A DNA stretch of 64,000 nucleotides from Pseudomonas sp. RSB 5.4 (GCF_037126175.1 NZ_CP146986.1:5642501-5706500); one strand, 5' to 3'. Positions 42,943 through 52,278 are shown, numbered from the stretch's first letter. The notes: generated from the letters alone by a model not told the origin. Numbers and translations: made by a program.

Positions 42943-44442
42943 GTGCCGCGTCGCATCAACAGAGCGCTTTTGCCGCTCAGTGTTCTGGCTTTTACCCTGG
43001 GTCTCAGCGGCTGCATCTCAACGCAAGGAATTGCCCCGCATAGCAAGGCATTGGAAGCCGACGCTCTGGCCACTGACGACGCCATCGCCCACGCCGCCAA
43101 AGACGCCAACTGGCCCACCGCACAATGGTGGCAAGCCTACGGCGACCCGCAACTCAATCGCTGGATCGACCTCGCCGTGCAGGGCAGTCCGACCATGGCC
43201 ATGGCCGCTGCTCGGGTGCGGCAGGCCAAGGCGCTGGCCGGTGTCGCCGAGGCCGCCGAGTCGTTGCAGATCAATGGTGAGTCAACGCTCAAGCGCCACA
43301 ACTGGCCGACCGACCAGTTCTACGGCCCGGGCGAGCTGGCCAACACCACCACCTGGGACAACAATGCCGCGCTGGGCTTCAGCTACGCCCTCGACCTCTG
43401 GGGGCGGGAAAGCAATGCCAGCGAACGCGCGGTGGATCTGGCGCACATGAGCGCCGCCGAAGCGCGGCTGGCGCAGCTGGAATTGCAGAACAACCTCGTG
43501 CGCGCCTACATCGAACTGTCGCTGCATTACGCCCAGCGCGACATCGTCGCCGCGACGCTCAAGCAGCAACAGCAGATTCTCGAGCTGGCGCAGAAGCGCC
43601 TGAACGGCGGAATCGGCACGCACTTTGAAGTCAGTCAGGCCGAAACGCCGCTGCCGGAAACCCATCGGCAACTCGATGCGCTGGACGAAGCAATCGCCCT
43701 CAGCCGCAACCAGATCGCCGCACTGGCCGGTAAAGGCCCAGGCGCGGGTGCGCAGTTGCAGCGGCCGACGCTGGCGCTGGGGGCAGCATTGAAACTGCCG
43801 TCGGCATTGCCTGCCGAGTTGCTCGGTCAGCGCCCGGACGTGGTTGCCAGTCGCTGGCAAGTGGCGGCGCAGGCACGCGGGATCGATGTCGCGCACGCCG
43901 GTTTCTATCCCAACGTCGATCTGGTCGGCAGCCTCGGCTACATGGCGACCGGTGGCGGGGCGCTAGAGTTTTTGACTGGCAAGAAGCTCAACTACAACGT
44001 CGGCCCGGCGATCTCGCTGCCGATCTTCGACGGTGGGCGTTTGCGCAGCGAGTTGGGCGAAGCGTCCGCCGGGTATGACATCGCCGTGGCGCATTACAAC
44101 CAGACCCTGATCAATGCACTGAAGAACATCTCCGACCAGTTGATCCGCCGCGAGTCGATGGACAAACAGCAAGCCTTCGCCGCCGAGTCGGTGGCCACTG
44201 CGCAGAAGACTTACGACATCGCGATGATCGCCTATCAGCGTGGCCTCACCGATTACCTCAACGTGCTCAATGCGCAGACCTTGCTGTTCAAGCAACAGCA
44301 AGTGCAGCAGCAGGTGCAGGCGGCGCGGTTGAGTGCGCATGCGGAGTTGGTGACGGCGTTGGGTGGTGGCCTCGGGGCTGGCAATGACGTGCCCACTGCG
44401 GAGCAAACAGCAGCCCCGAAAACCCCGGCCCTGCTGCGGTGA
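42943..44442 (+). CDS. NodT-family outer-membrane efflux lipoprotein
   Basis: About 499 residues from the GTG at 42943, chosen because AGGA precedes it by 10 bases and because it gives a lipoprotein signal: LLPLSVLAFTLGLSGC, with the lipobox LSGC at about residue 22. Two repeated OMF domains follow, with NWPTAQWWQAYGDPQLNRWI and the VPRRLLGQRPD-like stretch PAELLGQRPDVVASRWQVAA. TolC/OprM-type exit channel. It is the first gene of the aae-like efflux operon. Confidence 0.9.
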   Translation: MPRRINRALLPLSVLAFTLGLSGCISTQGIAPHSKALEADALATDDAIAHAAKDANWPTAQWWQAYGDPQLNRWIDLAVQGSPTMAMAAARVRQAKALAGVAEAAESLQINGESTLKRHNWPTDQFYGPGELANTTTWDNNAALGFSYALDLWGRESNASERAVDLAHMSAAEARLAQLELQNNLVRAYIELSLHYAQRDIVAATLKQQQQILELAQKRLNGGIGTHFEVSQAETPLPETHRQLDALDEAIALSRNQIAALAGKGPGAGAQLQRPTLALGAALKLPSALPAELLGQRPDVVASRWQVAAQARGIDVAHAGFYPNVDLVGSLGYMATGGGALEFLTGKKLNYNVGPAISLPIFDGGRLRSELGEASAGYDIAVAHYNQTLINALKNISDQLIRRESMDKQQAFAAESVATAQKTYDIAMIAYQRGLTDYLNVLNAQTLLFKQQQVQQQVQAARLSAHAELVTALGGGLGAGNDVPTAEQTAAPKTPALLR

Positions 44443-44469
44443 ACACAATCCCGACGGCATGCGCAAACC

Positions 44470-44564
44470 TGTGGCGAGGGAGCTTGCTCCCGCTGGGCTG
44501 CGCAGCTGCCCCAAAGATCTTGTGAGCGCTGCGCACTCAAGCGGGAGCAAGCTCCCTCGCCACA
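44470..44564. repeat. REPIN, family B, inside the efflux operon
   Basis: GTGGCGAGGGAGCTTGCTCC (44471-44490) and inverse (about 44543-44564), with GCTGCGCAGC in the spacer. It lies between the NodT and FUSC genes, within a 171-base gap. Confidence 0.9.
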
Positions 44565-44613
44565 GGAATTGCGTGATCCACAGACTTTTTCTTCATTTAT
44601 TGAGCAAGACCAA

Positions 44614-46806
44614 ATGACTCCCTTGCCCGCACCTCTACGCTGGCTCTACTCCCTGGAATGGCGTCGGGGTTTGTTTGACTGGGCGCGCAGCGATGGCGTG
44701 ACCTGGGTCTACATCTTCAAGGTATTGCTCGCCGCGTTCCTCACGCTGTGGCTGGCGATGCGCCTGGAGTTGCCGCAGCCGCGTACGGCGATGATCACCG
44801 TGTTCATCGTCATGCAGCCGCAAAGCGGCCATGTGTTCGCCAAGAGTTTCTATCGTTTCCTCGGCACCCTGGCCGGGTCGGCGATGATGGTTACGCTGAT
44901 CTCGCTGTTCGCGCAGAACACCGAACTGTTCCTCGGTTCGCTGGCGATCTGGGTCGGTATCTGCTCGGCGGGTGCGGCGCGTTGCCGTAACTTCCGCGCC
45001 TACGGTTTTGTCCTCGCCGGCTACACCGCGGCGATGGTCGGACTGCCCGCGCTGGCGCATCCGGACGGTGCATTCATGGCCGCCGTCTGGCGGGTGCTGG
45101 AGATCTCGCTGGGGATTCTCTGCTCGACGGTGGTCAGCGCCGCGATCCTGCCGCAAACCGCCAGCGCGGCGATGCGTAACGCCCTGTATCAGCGCTTCGG
45201 CGTGTTCGCGTTGTTCGTCACCGATGGCCTGCGCGGACGCAGCAAAGCCGAGTCGTTCGAAGCGAGCAATGTGCGTTTCATTGCCGAAGCCGTGGGCCTC
45301 GAAGGGCTGCGCAGCGTGACCGTTTTCGAAGACCCGCACATGCGTCGGCGCAACGGTCGCCTCAGTCGTTTGAACAGCGAGTTCATGGGCATCACCACCC
45401 GCTTCAACGCCCTGCATCAGTTGCTCGAACGCTTGCGCGTGAACGACGAAGAACACGTGGTGGCGGCGATCAGACCGGGCCTGCAGGATCTGGCCGAAGT
45501 GCTCGACGGCTTCAGTGGCCGCGCCCTCACCAGCCCGGACGCCGCACGCCTGGCGACGGCACTTGCGACGTACAAGGAAGGCCTGCCGGCGCGGGTGCGC
45601 AGCCTGCGTGCAACCTTTCAGGAGACTGACCCTAGCGACGCCGAGCAACTGGATTTTCACACCGCGTACGAACTGCTCTATCGCTTCGTCGATGACTTGC
45701 ACAGTTATGCACAGACCCACGCCTCGCTGGCCGATCACCGCCACGAGCGTGAGCGCTGGGACGAGCCGTTCACCCCGCAAACCAACTGGTGGGCCGCGGC
45801 GGCCTCGGGGATTCGCGCCTCGTTCATCCTGATGGTGCTGGGCAGCTATTGGGTCGCCACCGCGTGGCCGAGCGGTGCGACCATGACCCTGATTGCTGCC
45901 GCGACCGTGGGCCTGTCCGCCGCCACGCCGAATCCGAAACGCATGGCTTTTCAAATGGCCTGCGGCACGTTTCTCGGGGCGCTGATCGGCTTCGTCGAGA
46001 TGTTTTTCATCTTTCCGTGGATCGACGGTTTTCCGCTGCTGTGCGTGATGCTCGCGCCAGTCATCGTGCTCGGCTCGTTCCTCGCTTCGCGACCGCAATA
46101 CGCAGGTGTCGGTCTCGGTTTGTTGATCTTCTTCAGCACCGGTTCGGTGCCGGACAACCTGACCATTTACAACCCCTACACCTTCATCAACGACTACATC
46201 GCCATGGTCATGGGCATGCTGGTCTGCGCCGCTGCCGGCGCAATCATTCTGCCGCCCAACAGCCGCTGGTTGTGGAAGCGCCTGGAGCAGGATCTGCGCG
46301 GCCAGGTTGTCTACGCGATCAGCGGCAAACTCAAGGGCCTGGCGTCGAGTTTCGAGAGCCGTACCCGCGATTTGCTGCATCAGGCTTATGGTCTAGCCGC
46401 CGGGCAGCCGACCGTGCAGAAGAACCTGCTGCGCTGGATGTTCGTGGTGCTCGAAGTCGGCCACGCGATCATCGAGTTGCGCAAGGAACAGGCGATCCTC
46501 CCGGTGCACCCGGCGTACGCCGAATCGCAGCCGTGGCGGCAGGCGATCCGCGTGATGGGCCGGGCGCTGGTGCGACTGTTTCTGCAACCGAACCCGAGCA
46601 ACCTGGAACGCGCGCTGGTGGCGGTCGATCACGCGATCAGTCGGGTCGCCGCGACCGACGAGCCGTTCGCGCCGCACTTCGACACGTCCGCGTTGCGTCG
46701 GGTGAAGAGCTATCTGCACTTCATCCGCACCTCGTTGCTCGACCCGCAATCACCACTCGCTGCCTACGCCGTCGCCAAGCCCGAAGGACTTGCCCATGCC
46801 TCGTGA
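44614..46806 (+). CDS. aaeB: FUSC-family inner-membrane efflux protein (AaeB-like)
   Basis: 730 residues from the ATG at 44614 (a weak GAGCAAG site; an in-frame upstream start is within the REPIN region). Two sets of hydrophobic helices (about 33-190 and 395-550) flank a hydrophilic central part, the FUSC architecture. YIFKVLLAAFLTLWLAMRLE (about 29-48) and AATVGLSAATPNPKRMAFQM are typical. AaeB with AaeA exports aromatic carboxylic acids such as p-hydroxybenzoate. Substrate here is inferred. The DUF1656 gene overlaps its end by 11 bases. Confidence 0.87.
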   Translation: MTPLPAPLRWLYSLEWRRGLFDWARSDGVTWVYIFKVLLAAFLTLWLAMRLELPQPRTAMITVFIVMQPQSGHVFAKSFYRFLGTLAGSAMMVTLISLFAQNTELFLGSLAIWVGICSAGAARCRNFRAYGFVLAGYTAAMVGLPALAHPDGAFMAAVWRVLEISLGILCSTVVSAAILPQTASAAMRNALYQRFGVFALFVTDGLRGRSKAESFEASNVRFIAEAVGLEGLRSVTVFEDPHMRRRNGRLSRLNSEFMGITTRFNALHQLLERLRVNDEEHVVAAIRPGLQDLAEVLDGFSGRALTSPDAARLATALATYKEGLPARVRSLRATFQETDPSDAEQLDFHTAYELLYRFVDDLHSYAQTHASLADHRHERERWDEPFTPQTNWWAAAASGIRASFILMVLGSYWVATAWPSGATMTLIAAATVGLSAATPNPKRMAFQMACGTFLGALIGFVEMFFIFPWIDGFPLLCVMLAPVIVLGSFLASRPQYAGVGLGLLIFFSTGSVPDNLTIYNPYTFINDYIAMVMGMLVCAAAGAIILPPNSRWLWKRLEQDLRGQVVYAISGKLKGLASSFESRTRDLLHQAYGLAAGQPTVQKNLLRWMFVVLEVGHAIIELRKEQAILPVHPAYAESQPWRQAIRVMGRALVRLFLQPNPSNLERALVAVDHAISRVAATDEPFAPHFDTSALRRVKSYLHFIRTSLLDPQSPLAAYAVAKPEGLAHAS

Positions 46807-46996
46807 AATCGCCTTCCACGGCGTGTACATGCCGACCATGACCCTGATGTTTTTTGTCGCTGCGGCGCTGGCCTGGGCGCTGGACCGGTTCCTCTCGGGG
46901 TTCGACCTGTACCGTTTTTTCTGGCACCCGGCGCTGCTGCGCCTGAGTCTGTTTACCTGTCTGTTCGGCGCGATGGCGCTGACTGTCTACCGTTGA
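46796..46996 (+). CDS. aaeX: DUF1656 small membrane protein (AaeX-like)
   Basis: 66 residues from the ATG at 46796 (GAAGGA upstream). MPREIAFHGVYMPTMTLMFF then VAAALAWALDRFLSGFDLYR; two membrane helices. DUF1656 proteins always accompany AaeA/AaeB-type pumps. It overlaps the FUSC gene by 11 bases and precedes aaeA by 10 bases. Confidence 0.9.
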   Translation: MPREIAFHGVYMPTMTLMFFVAAALAWALDRFLSGFDLYRFFWHPALLRLSLFTCLFGAMALTVYR

Positions 46997-47006
46997 GAAC
47001 GTTCTG

Positions 47007-47873
47007 ATGAAAAAGTTTTTCAGCCTGCTCGCGACCCTGCTGGTGCTGGCCCTGGCGCTGTGGATCGGCCGGACCCTGTGGGAGCACTACATGAATACCC
47101 CGTGGACCCGTGACGGCCGGGTGCGGGCGGACATCATCAACGTCGCCGCCGACGTCACCGGGGAAGTGGTCGACGTACCGGTGCGCGACAACCAGTTGGT
47201 GAAGAAGGGTGACCTGCTGATGCAGATCGACCCCGAGCACTACCGTCTCGCGGTGAAGCAGGCGCAGTCGCTGGTGGCTTCGCGCAAGTCGACGTGGGAG
47301 ATGCGCAAGGTCAACGCCCATCGCCGCGCTGACCTCGACAATCTGGTGATCTCCAAGGAAAACCGCGACGACGCCAGCAACATCGCCGACGCCGCGCAGG
47401 CCGACTATCAACACGCACAAGCCCAACTGGAAGCCGCCGAACTCAACCTCAAACGCACCGAAGTGCGTGCGGCGGTGGACGGCTACGTGACCAACCTCAA
47501 CGTGCATCGCGGCGACTACGCGCGCATCGGCGAAGCGAAAATGGCCGTGGTCGACATGAACTCGTTCTGGGTCTACGGCTTCTTCGAAGAGACCAAATTG
47601 CCGCACGTGCGCGTAGGCGACAAAGCCGACATGCAACTGATGAGCGGTGAAGTCTTGAAGGGGCATGTGGAGAGTATTTCCCGTGGCATCTACGACCGCG
47701 ACAACCCGGAAAGCCGCGAGCTGATCGCCGACGTCAACCCGACGTTCAACTGGGTGCGACTGGCGCAGCGGGTGCCGGTGCGCATTCACATCGATGAAGT
47801 GCCGGAGGGTGTGTTGTTGGCGGCGGGGATCACTTGCACGGTGGTGGTGAAGCAGGACGCGGTGGATAACTGA
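47007..47873 (+). CDS. aaeA: HlyD-family membrane fusion protein (AaeA-like)
   Basis: 288 residues with one N-terminal membrane anchor (FFSLLATLLVLALALWIGRT, 4-23). Biotinyl-lipoyl-like parts VRADIINVAADVTGEVVDVP and KRTEVRAAVDGYVTNLNVHR flank a helical hairpin (KQAQSLVASRKSTWEMRKVN to ADAAQADYQHAQAQLEAAEL). It links the FUSC protein to the outer-membrane NodT channel. Last gene of the operon; a REPIN follows at 47892. Confidence 0.92.
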   Translation: MKKFFSLLATLLVLALALWIGRTLWEHYMNTPWTRDGRVRADIINVAADVTGEVVDVPVRDNQLVKKGDLLMQIDPEHYRLAVKQAQSLVASRKSTWEMRKVNAHRRADLDNLVISKENRDDASNIADAAQADYQHAQAQLEAAELNLKRTEVRAAVDGYVTNLNVHRGDYARIGEAKMAVVDMNSFWVYGFFEETKLPHVRVGDKADMQLMSGEVLKGHVESISRGIYDRDNPESRELIADVNPTFNWVRLAQRVPVRIHIDEVPEGVLLAAGITCTVVVKQDAVDN

Positions 47874-47891
47874 AATACCGAGTCGCTTTCA

Positions 47892-47969
47892 TTCGCGAGC
47901 AAGCTCGCTCCCACAGGAGGGCCGGGGTGCAACAAACATCCCTTGTGGGAGCGAGCTTGCTCGCGAAGA
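47892..47969. repeat. REPIN, family A variant
   Basis: TTCGCGAGCAAGCTCGCTCC and inverse GGAGCGAGCTTGCTCGCGAA; short centre. Here the palindrome core is GAGCAAGCTC instead of GAGCAAGCCCGC. It lies between convergent aaeA and the NTF2-like gene. Confidence 0.9.
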
Positions 47970-47984
47970 GGTCGACTCGTTACT

Positions 47985-48401
47985 TCAGAAAAGCGCTGAG
48001 CAATCACTCAGCGCAAACGTCTCCTGCAAATGCCGCCACAGCACCCGCCCGGCCTCGGTCTTTTCAAACACCACCGTCGATCGACGATCGGTGCGCAACC
48101 CGTTCGCATCGCTCTGCTGCTCGCGATAACTCAGCGTCGCGCCATGCGCATGCAGCGCAATCCCGCGCAGCTCACTGAGCTCGATTCTGAAGCCGGTCTT
48201 CTTCCCGCCCGCCGACTGAAACAATGCGCGCAAGGCCTCGATATCCAGCGCCCGGCCCAGCGGCGTGACCATGGAAAAATCCGCCGAGAACCGGTTCAGC
48301 AAACGCGCAAGTTCCGCCGAATCCTGCTCCACGGCAAACCAGCGTTCGATGACCAGGTGGGCCTGGAGCACTTCATCAAAATATTCGTTGTAGTCACTCA
48401 T
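47985..48401 (-). CDS. NTF2-like / DUF4440-type protein
   Basis: 138 residues from the ATG at 48401 (AGGA about 10 bases upstream). The MSDYNEYFDEVLQAHLVIER WFAVEQD start and the pattern of a helix followed by beta strands (DFSMVTPLGRALDIEALRAL; RRSTVVFEKTEAGRVLWRHL QETF) resemble SnoaL/NTF2-like folds. Its ATG overlaps the 3' end of the MFS gene by 4 bases, so the two are translated together. Function unknown. Confidence 0.7.
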   Translation of the reverse strand: MSDYNEYFDEVLQAHLVIERWFAVEQDSAELARLLNRFSADFSMVTPLGRALDIEALRALFQSAGGKKTGFRIELSELRGIALHAHGATLSYREQQSDANGLRTDRRSTVVFEKTEAGRVLWRHLQETFALSDCSALF

Positions 48402-49768
48402 GTGGATTTTTCCTGAAGGGGAGGTGGGCTTAGCAGGGCGAGCACTTTGGAGGCGTCGAAGCGCAATACGGCGATCATCGGCAGCAATGTGAGCAAGGCC
48501 GCCGCGACAAAGCAGTATTGAAAACCGTGGCTGCCCAATGCGCCCAAGAGCGAACTGAGCAGCGCCGCGCCAAGACAGAAACCGAGCTGGCGATTGATGT
48601 TCCACAGGGCACTGGAGTGGCCCATTTTTTCCGGCGCGATGCCGACAAACGCCAGGCTCTGCGCAGTTACGCTGCACAGGCTGCCGCCCAGTCCCATCAA
48701 GGCATAAGCGATGATCAGTGGCGTGGCGGCGGGGTGTTCGACGCGCATCAGCAGGACAATCCCCAGACATTGCAAAAGCATCCCGGCGATCAACAACGGC
48801 TTGGGGCCGATGCGGTTGAAACTGCGCTTGCCCAGCATGATCGCCACACCCGAGGCGGCCGCCCAGGACAGCATCAGCGCACCGGTTTGCGCCGCGCCGA
48901 AGCCGAGGTCGTGCAGGTACAACACGGCAATCATATTGGTGCCGGTAAACACCCCGGGCACGAACAGGTAGATCAGCATCGCCAGGCGCAGCGACGGGCT
49001 CTTGAGCAGTTGCAGGTTGAGCACCGCGTCGGGTTTGTGCCAGCCATCGCGCAGGTACAGCCATAAGGTCAAGGCGCCGAGCAACAGAACCCCGGCGGCG
49101 AGGTGACGGGTAGCGGCGGCGCTCGCCAGGCTCACGGCGATCAACAACAGACTCAGGGCTGATACGGCCAGCAGCAGACCGAGTAGATCCAGCCTCGGGC
49201 GTTCAAGGGTGGCCTGATCCGCTTGCAACCACAGCAGACCCAGACCGAACGCGAGCAGCGCCATTGGCATGTTCAGGTAGAAAATCCAGCGCCATGACAA
49301 CGCCTCGACGATCAGGCCGCCCGCCGCCGGCGACAGGGCCGGCACCAGCAGCGCGACCATCAGCACCACGCCGGTGAGGTGCGCGCGTTGCGTCGCTGGA
49401 TACTGCCGATAGGCCAAGGCCTGACCGATCGGCAGCAACAAGCCGCCACCGAGCCCTTGCAGCAAACGCCAGCCGATCAGGCTTTCGATCGACCCGGCCT
49501 GGGCCACCAGACCGGAGGCGATGCCGAACACCAGCAACGAGCCGAGAATCAGCCGCCGCTCGCCCAGCCGCGCCGCCAGCCATACGCTCAGCGGAATGAT
49601 CAGTGTCAGCCCGAGCATGTAGGCGTTGGTGATCCACGCCAGTTGCGTCACTGATGCCTGTAATTCCCGGGCGATGTCCGGGTAGGCAATGCTCGCGGCG
49701 AACATGTTCAGCAGGTCGAGGGCGAACCCGAACAGATACACCAGCGCAACTTTCGAGCGATAGGCCAT
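48398..49768 (-). CDS. MFS transporter, probable drug/metabolite exporter
   Basis: 456 residues with 12-14 transmembrane helices. Helix 1: MAYRSKVALVYLFGFALDLL; motif A-like: SVWLAARLGERRLILGSLLV (60-79); motif C-like: LSPAAGGLIVEALSWRWIFY. The last is typical of antiporter-type drug exporters (EmrB/DHA family). It is divergent from a LysR gene with a perfect palindrome between them. Substrate unknown. Confidence 0.87.
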   Translation of the reverse strand: MAYRSKVALVYLFGFALDLLNMFAASIAYPDIARELQASVTQLAWITNAYMLGLTLIIPLSVWLAARLGERRLILGSLLVFGIASGLVAQAGSIESLIGWRLLQGLGGGLLLPIGQALAYRQYPATQRAHLTGVVLMVALLVPALSPAAGGLIVEALSWRWIFYLNMPMALLAFGLGLLWLQADQATLERPRLDLLGLLLAVSALSLLLIAVSLASAAATRHLAAGVLLLGALTLWLYLRDGWHKPDAVLNLQLLKSPSLRLAMLIYLFVPGVFTGTNMIAVLYLHDLGFGAAQTGALMLSWAAASGVAIMLGKRSFNRIGPKPLLIAGMLLQCLGIVLLMRVEHPAATPLIIAYALMGLGGSLCSVTAQSLAFVGIAPEKMGHSSALWNINRQLGFCLGAALLSSLLGALGSHGFQYCFVAAALLTLLPMIAVLRFDASKVLALLSPPPLQEKST

Positions 49769-49843
49769 GGCAGCTTCCCTGTGATGAGACGTGCAGGGTA
49801 GGGCGCTTGTGACGTTAGGAAAACGCTGGTTTGCCTGCTAGTT

Positions 49844-49862
49844 TGTCAAAATAATTTTGACA
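49844..49862. promoter_or_regulatory. Perfect 19-bp palindrome, probable LysR operator
   Basis: TGTCAAAAT-A-ATTTTGACA is a perfect inverted repeat with a single-base centre. It lies between the LysR gene (start 49878) and the divergent MFS gene (start 49768), with the T-N11-A form of LysR boxes. Confidence 0.75.
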
Positions 49863-49877
49863 GGGAGCGCGTTGGAT

Positions 49878-50759
49878 ATGGTCAGCCTGGACCGTTTTGA
49901 CACTTTCAAAGCCGTGGTCGAGGCCGGGTCGTTGACGGCCGCTGCCGATACCCTGGGCCAGACCCGCGCGGTGGTGAGCTTCAATCTCAAGCGCCTGGAA
50001 GAAGAGCTGGGCGTCACCTTGCTCACCCGCAACACCCGGCAACTGGCCCTGACCGATGCCGGCGAGCGCTTCTATCGGCGTTGCTTGCGCACCCTCGACG
50101 AAGCGCGACTGGCGATTGAGGAAGCGCGCTCCGAGCATTCGCAACTCAAGGGCACGTTGCGCATCACCACCACCGTGGAATTCGCCTTGGCACAGGTAGT
50201 GCCGGCGCTGGAGGTGTTCCGTCAGCAACAGCCACAACTGAACATTCACTTGTCGACGTCTTCGACCCATGCCGATCTGATCTCCGAACGCTTCGACATG
50301 GCGATCCGTCTGGGGCGCATGCACGACTCCAACCTGCGTGCGGTGCAGTTGTCGACGTTCGAAGTGTTTGCGGTGGCGGCGCCGCAGCTGGTCGAGCGCT
50401 TCGCGCCGGTTGCCACGCTGGCGACGCTGGAGTCGATGCCGACGCTGGGCCATGGCCGCGTCCCGGAAATGACCGTGACCGATCCGGCCGGCAGCGAGCA
50501 TGTCTACCAGCCAAAACCGGGAACCACCGCCATCGTCGCCGACAACTCGGCGACGCTCAGGGCGTTTGCGCTGACCGGGCAAGGCGTGGCGATTTTGCCG
50601 CAATGGCTGATTCAGGAGGATCTGGAGGCGGGGCGACTGGTGCGGTTGCTGGCCGATTACCGTTTTGCTCAGCAGGGTGTTTACGCGCTGTATCCGGATA
50701 CCCGGCATTTGCCGCTGAAGGTGCGGGCGTTTATTGATTTCATGAAGGGCTGGGGCTGA
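49878..50759 (+). CDS. LysR regulator divergent from the MFS/NTF2-like pair
   Basis: 293 residues from the ATG at 49878 (GGGAG upstream; an in-frame alternative at 49857 lies in the operator). HTH: SLTAAADTLGQTRAVVSFNL (18-37) then KRLEEELGVTLLTRNTRQLA. The effector domain is of the CrgA/DsdC-like small LysR subset. It probably controls the MFS gene through the 19-bp palindrome. Ligand unknown. Confidence 0.87.
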   Translation: MVSLDRFDTFKAVVEAGSLTAAADTLGQTRAVVSFNLKRLEEELGVTLLTRNTRQLALTDAGERFYRRCLRTLDEARLAIEEARSEHSQLKGTLRITTTVEFALAQVVPALEVFRQQQPQLNIHLSTSSTHADLISERFDMAIRLGRMHDSNLRAVQLSTFEVFAVAAPQLVERFAPVATLATLESMPTLGHGRVPEMTVTDPAGSEHVYQPKPGTTAIVADNSATLRAFALTGQGVAILPQWLIQEDLEAGRLVRLLADYRFAQQGVYALYPDTRHLPLKVRAFIDFMKGWG

Positions 50760-50779
50760 GTGTTGGCTGATCTGGCCCC

Positions 50780-50845
50780 TTCGCGAGCAAGCCCGCTCCC
50801 ACATTTGGAATGCATTCTCCTGTGGGAGCGGGCTTGCTCGCGAAA
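50780..50845. repeat. REPIN, family A (short spacer)
   Basis: TTCGCGAGCAAGCCCGCTCC / GGAGCGGGCTTGCTCGCGAA with a GGAATGCATTC centre. It lies between the convergent LysR and SDR genes. Confidence 0.92.
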
Positions 50846-50859
50846 GCGTCAACCCGGTC

Positions 50860-51684
50860 TCAGAGCTGGCCGCGCAAGCCGAACCGCTTCATCAACGTCG
50901 ACTCCAGCAACCCCTTGGGCAGCAACGTCGCCAGCAACGGCAACGCGCGGCTGCCATTGCCAATGCGGATCAATCTTGGTGGCGTGCCCTGATGCACAGC
51001 CTTGAGCAACTCAGCCGCAAACTCACCGGCCGGCGTCGGTTGGTCCTGTGATGCCTTGGCCCGCGCACGAATCCCCTCACGCAATGGAAACCACGGCGAT
51101 TGCTCATTGATCAACTGCTCCGCTTCATGCCCGGCATTCTTGGCGAAGCTCGACTGAATTGCCCCCGGTTGCACTTCCATCACGCGAATGCCGAACGGCG
51201 CCAGCTCCATGCGCAACGCATCGCTCAAGGCATGCACCGCGGCTTTCGAAGCGCAGTAGGCGCCAGCGAACGGCGTGACCAGAACCCCCGACACACTGCC
51301 GATATTCACCACCAGCCCCTTGGCCCGGCGCAGCACCGGGAACAGTGCGCGGGTAACGCCGACAATCGAGAACACGTTGGTTTCGAACTGGCGCTGCATG
51401 GCCGGCACGCCGCCGTCGAGCAGCGGGCCCATGGCGCCATAACCGGCGTTGTTGATCAGTACGTCGAGGCCGCCGTGTTGCTGATTGATGCGCTCGGCGA
51501 GTTGTTCCAGCGCCACGCTGTCATTGACGTCCAGCGGGATCGCGGTGAACCCGGCGGCGGTCAGCGCCGCGACGTCTTCACTCTTGCGCGCAGTGGCCCA
51601 GACTTCGTAACCGGCGCCTTTGAAGGCGTCGGCGAGGGCGCGGCCAATGCCGCTGGAGCAACCGGTAATCAACGTAACGGGCAT
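50860..51684 (-). CDS. Short-chain dehydrogenase/reductase
   Basis: 274 residues from the ATG at 51684 (AAGGA 7 bases upstream). Cofactor motif TGCSSGIGRALADAF (7-21), NNAGYGA (83-89), catalytic Ser in NIGSVSGVL and YCASK (Tyr-x-x-x-Lys). Classical SDR with a C-terminal extension beyond residue 230. The next gene on the same strand, upstream, starts 36 bases away from its start and probably shares the transcript. Substrate unknown. Confidence 0.87.
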   Translation of the reverse strand: MPVTLITGCSSGIGRALADAFKGAGYEVWATARKSEDVAALTAAGFTAIPLDVNDSVALEQLAERINQQHGGLDVLINNAGYGAMGPLLDGGVPAMQRQFETNVFSIVGVTRALFPVLRRAKGLVVNIGSVSGVLVTPFAGAYCASKAAVHALSDALRMELAPFGIRVMEVQPGAIQSSFAKNAGHEAEQLINEQSPWFPLREGIRARAKASQDQPTPAGEFAAELLKAVHQGTPPRLIRIGNGSRALPLLATLLPKGLLESTLMKRFGLRGQL

Positions 51685-51720
51685 GGCGCATTCCTTGTGC
51701 AAAAAAAGTGGGGAAGGGGA

Positions 51721-52185
51721 TCAGTCGGAGAAGCTGCCTTGCAAACGCTCGGCGCGAAACTCCAGGGTTTGCGGGCGATAACCGGGGCGCAGCGGTGGCA
51801 TGGGCAGGCAGTCTTCCCAGTCGCCGCCGGCCTGCAGTTCGCCGGGGCCGCGATAGCGCGGGGCGGTGTATTGGTTGTCGGCCAGATTGACCGTGTCACC
51901 GGGCGCGTAGGCCGCAATGCGCCAGCGCAGTTCGGTCAGCGGCACGTCGTTGCCGTTTTTCATTTTCAGTTGCAGCGGTCGATCCGCCGGGCACTGTTCA
52001 GGGGCATAGACAATGCGCATCTCCAGACGCGCCAGTTGCTTGAGTTCGCGGTTGTCCAGCCACACCACCCAGACCGCGACCAATCCCAGACCAACGGCGG
52101 CGGCCACCGACACCGGCACGGCCTTGGCCGGATAGCGCAATAACAGGATCAGCCAGGTGATGACCAGCAAAACGCCGATGAACAT
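51721..52185 (-). CDS. Membrane-anchored protein of unknown function
   Basis: 154 residues from the ATG at 52185 (GAGG 9 bases upstream). Two hydrophobic segments (FIGVLLVITWLILLLRYPAK, 2-21, and VSVAAAVGLGLVAVWVVWLD, 26-45), then a soluble domain with two cysteines (YAPEQCPADRPLQLKMKNGN; DWEDCLPMPPLRPGYRPQTL). It may be a beta-sandwich domain held at the outer face of the membrane. I do not recognise the family. It precedes the SDR gene on the same strand. Confidence 0.6.
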   Translation of the reverse strand: MFIGVLLVITWLILLLRYPAKAVPVSVAAAVGLGLVAVWVVWLDNRELKQLARLEMRIVYAPEQCPADRPLQLKMKNGNDVPLTELRWRIAAYAPGDTVNLADNQYTAPRYRGPGELQAGGDWEDCLPMPPLRPGYRPQTLEFRAERLQGSFSD

Positions 52186-52278
52186 GTCACACAACCTCGA
52201 GGAGAGAGAGGGTCATCCTACCTAAGCGTAGGTGAGGTTGGCGATGGGCAGGATTTCTATGGTGAATGCGAAGACGCC

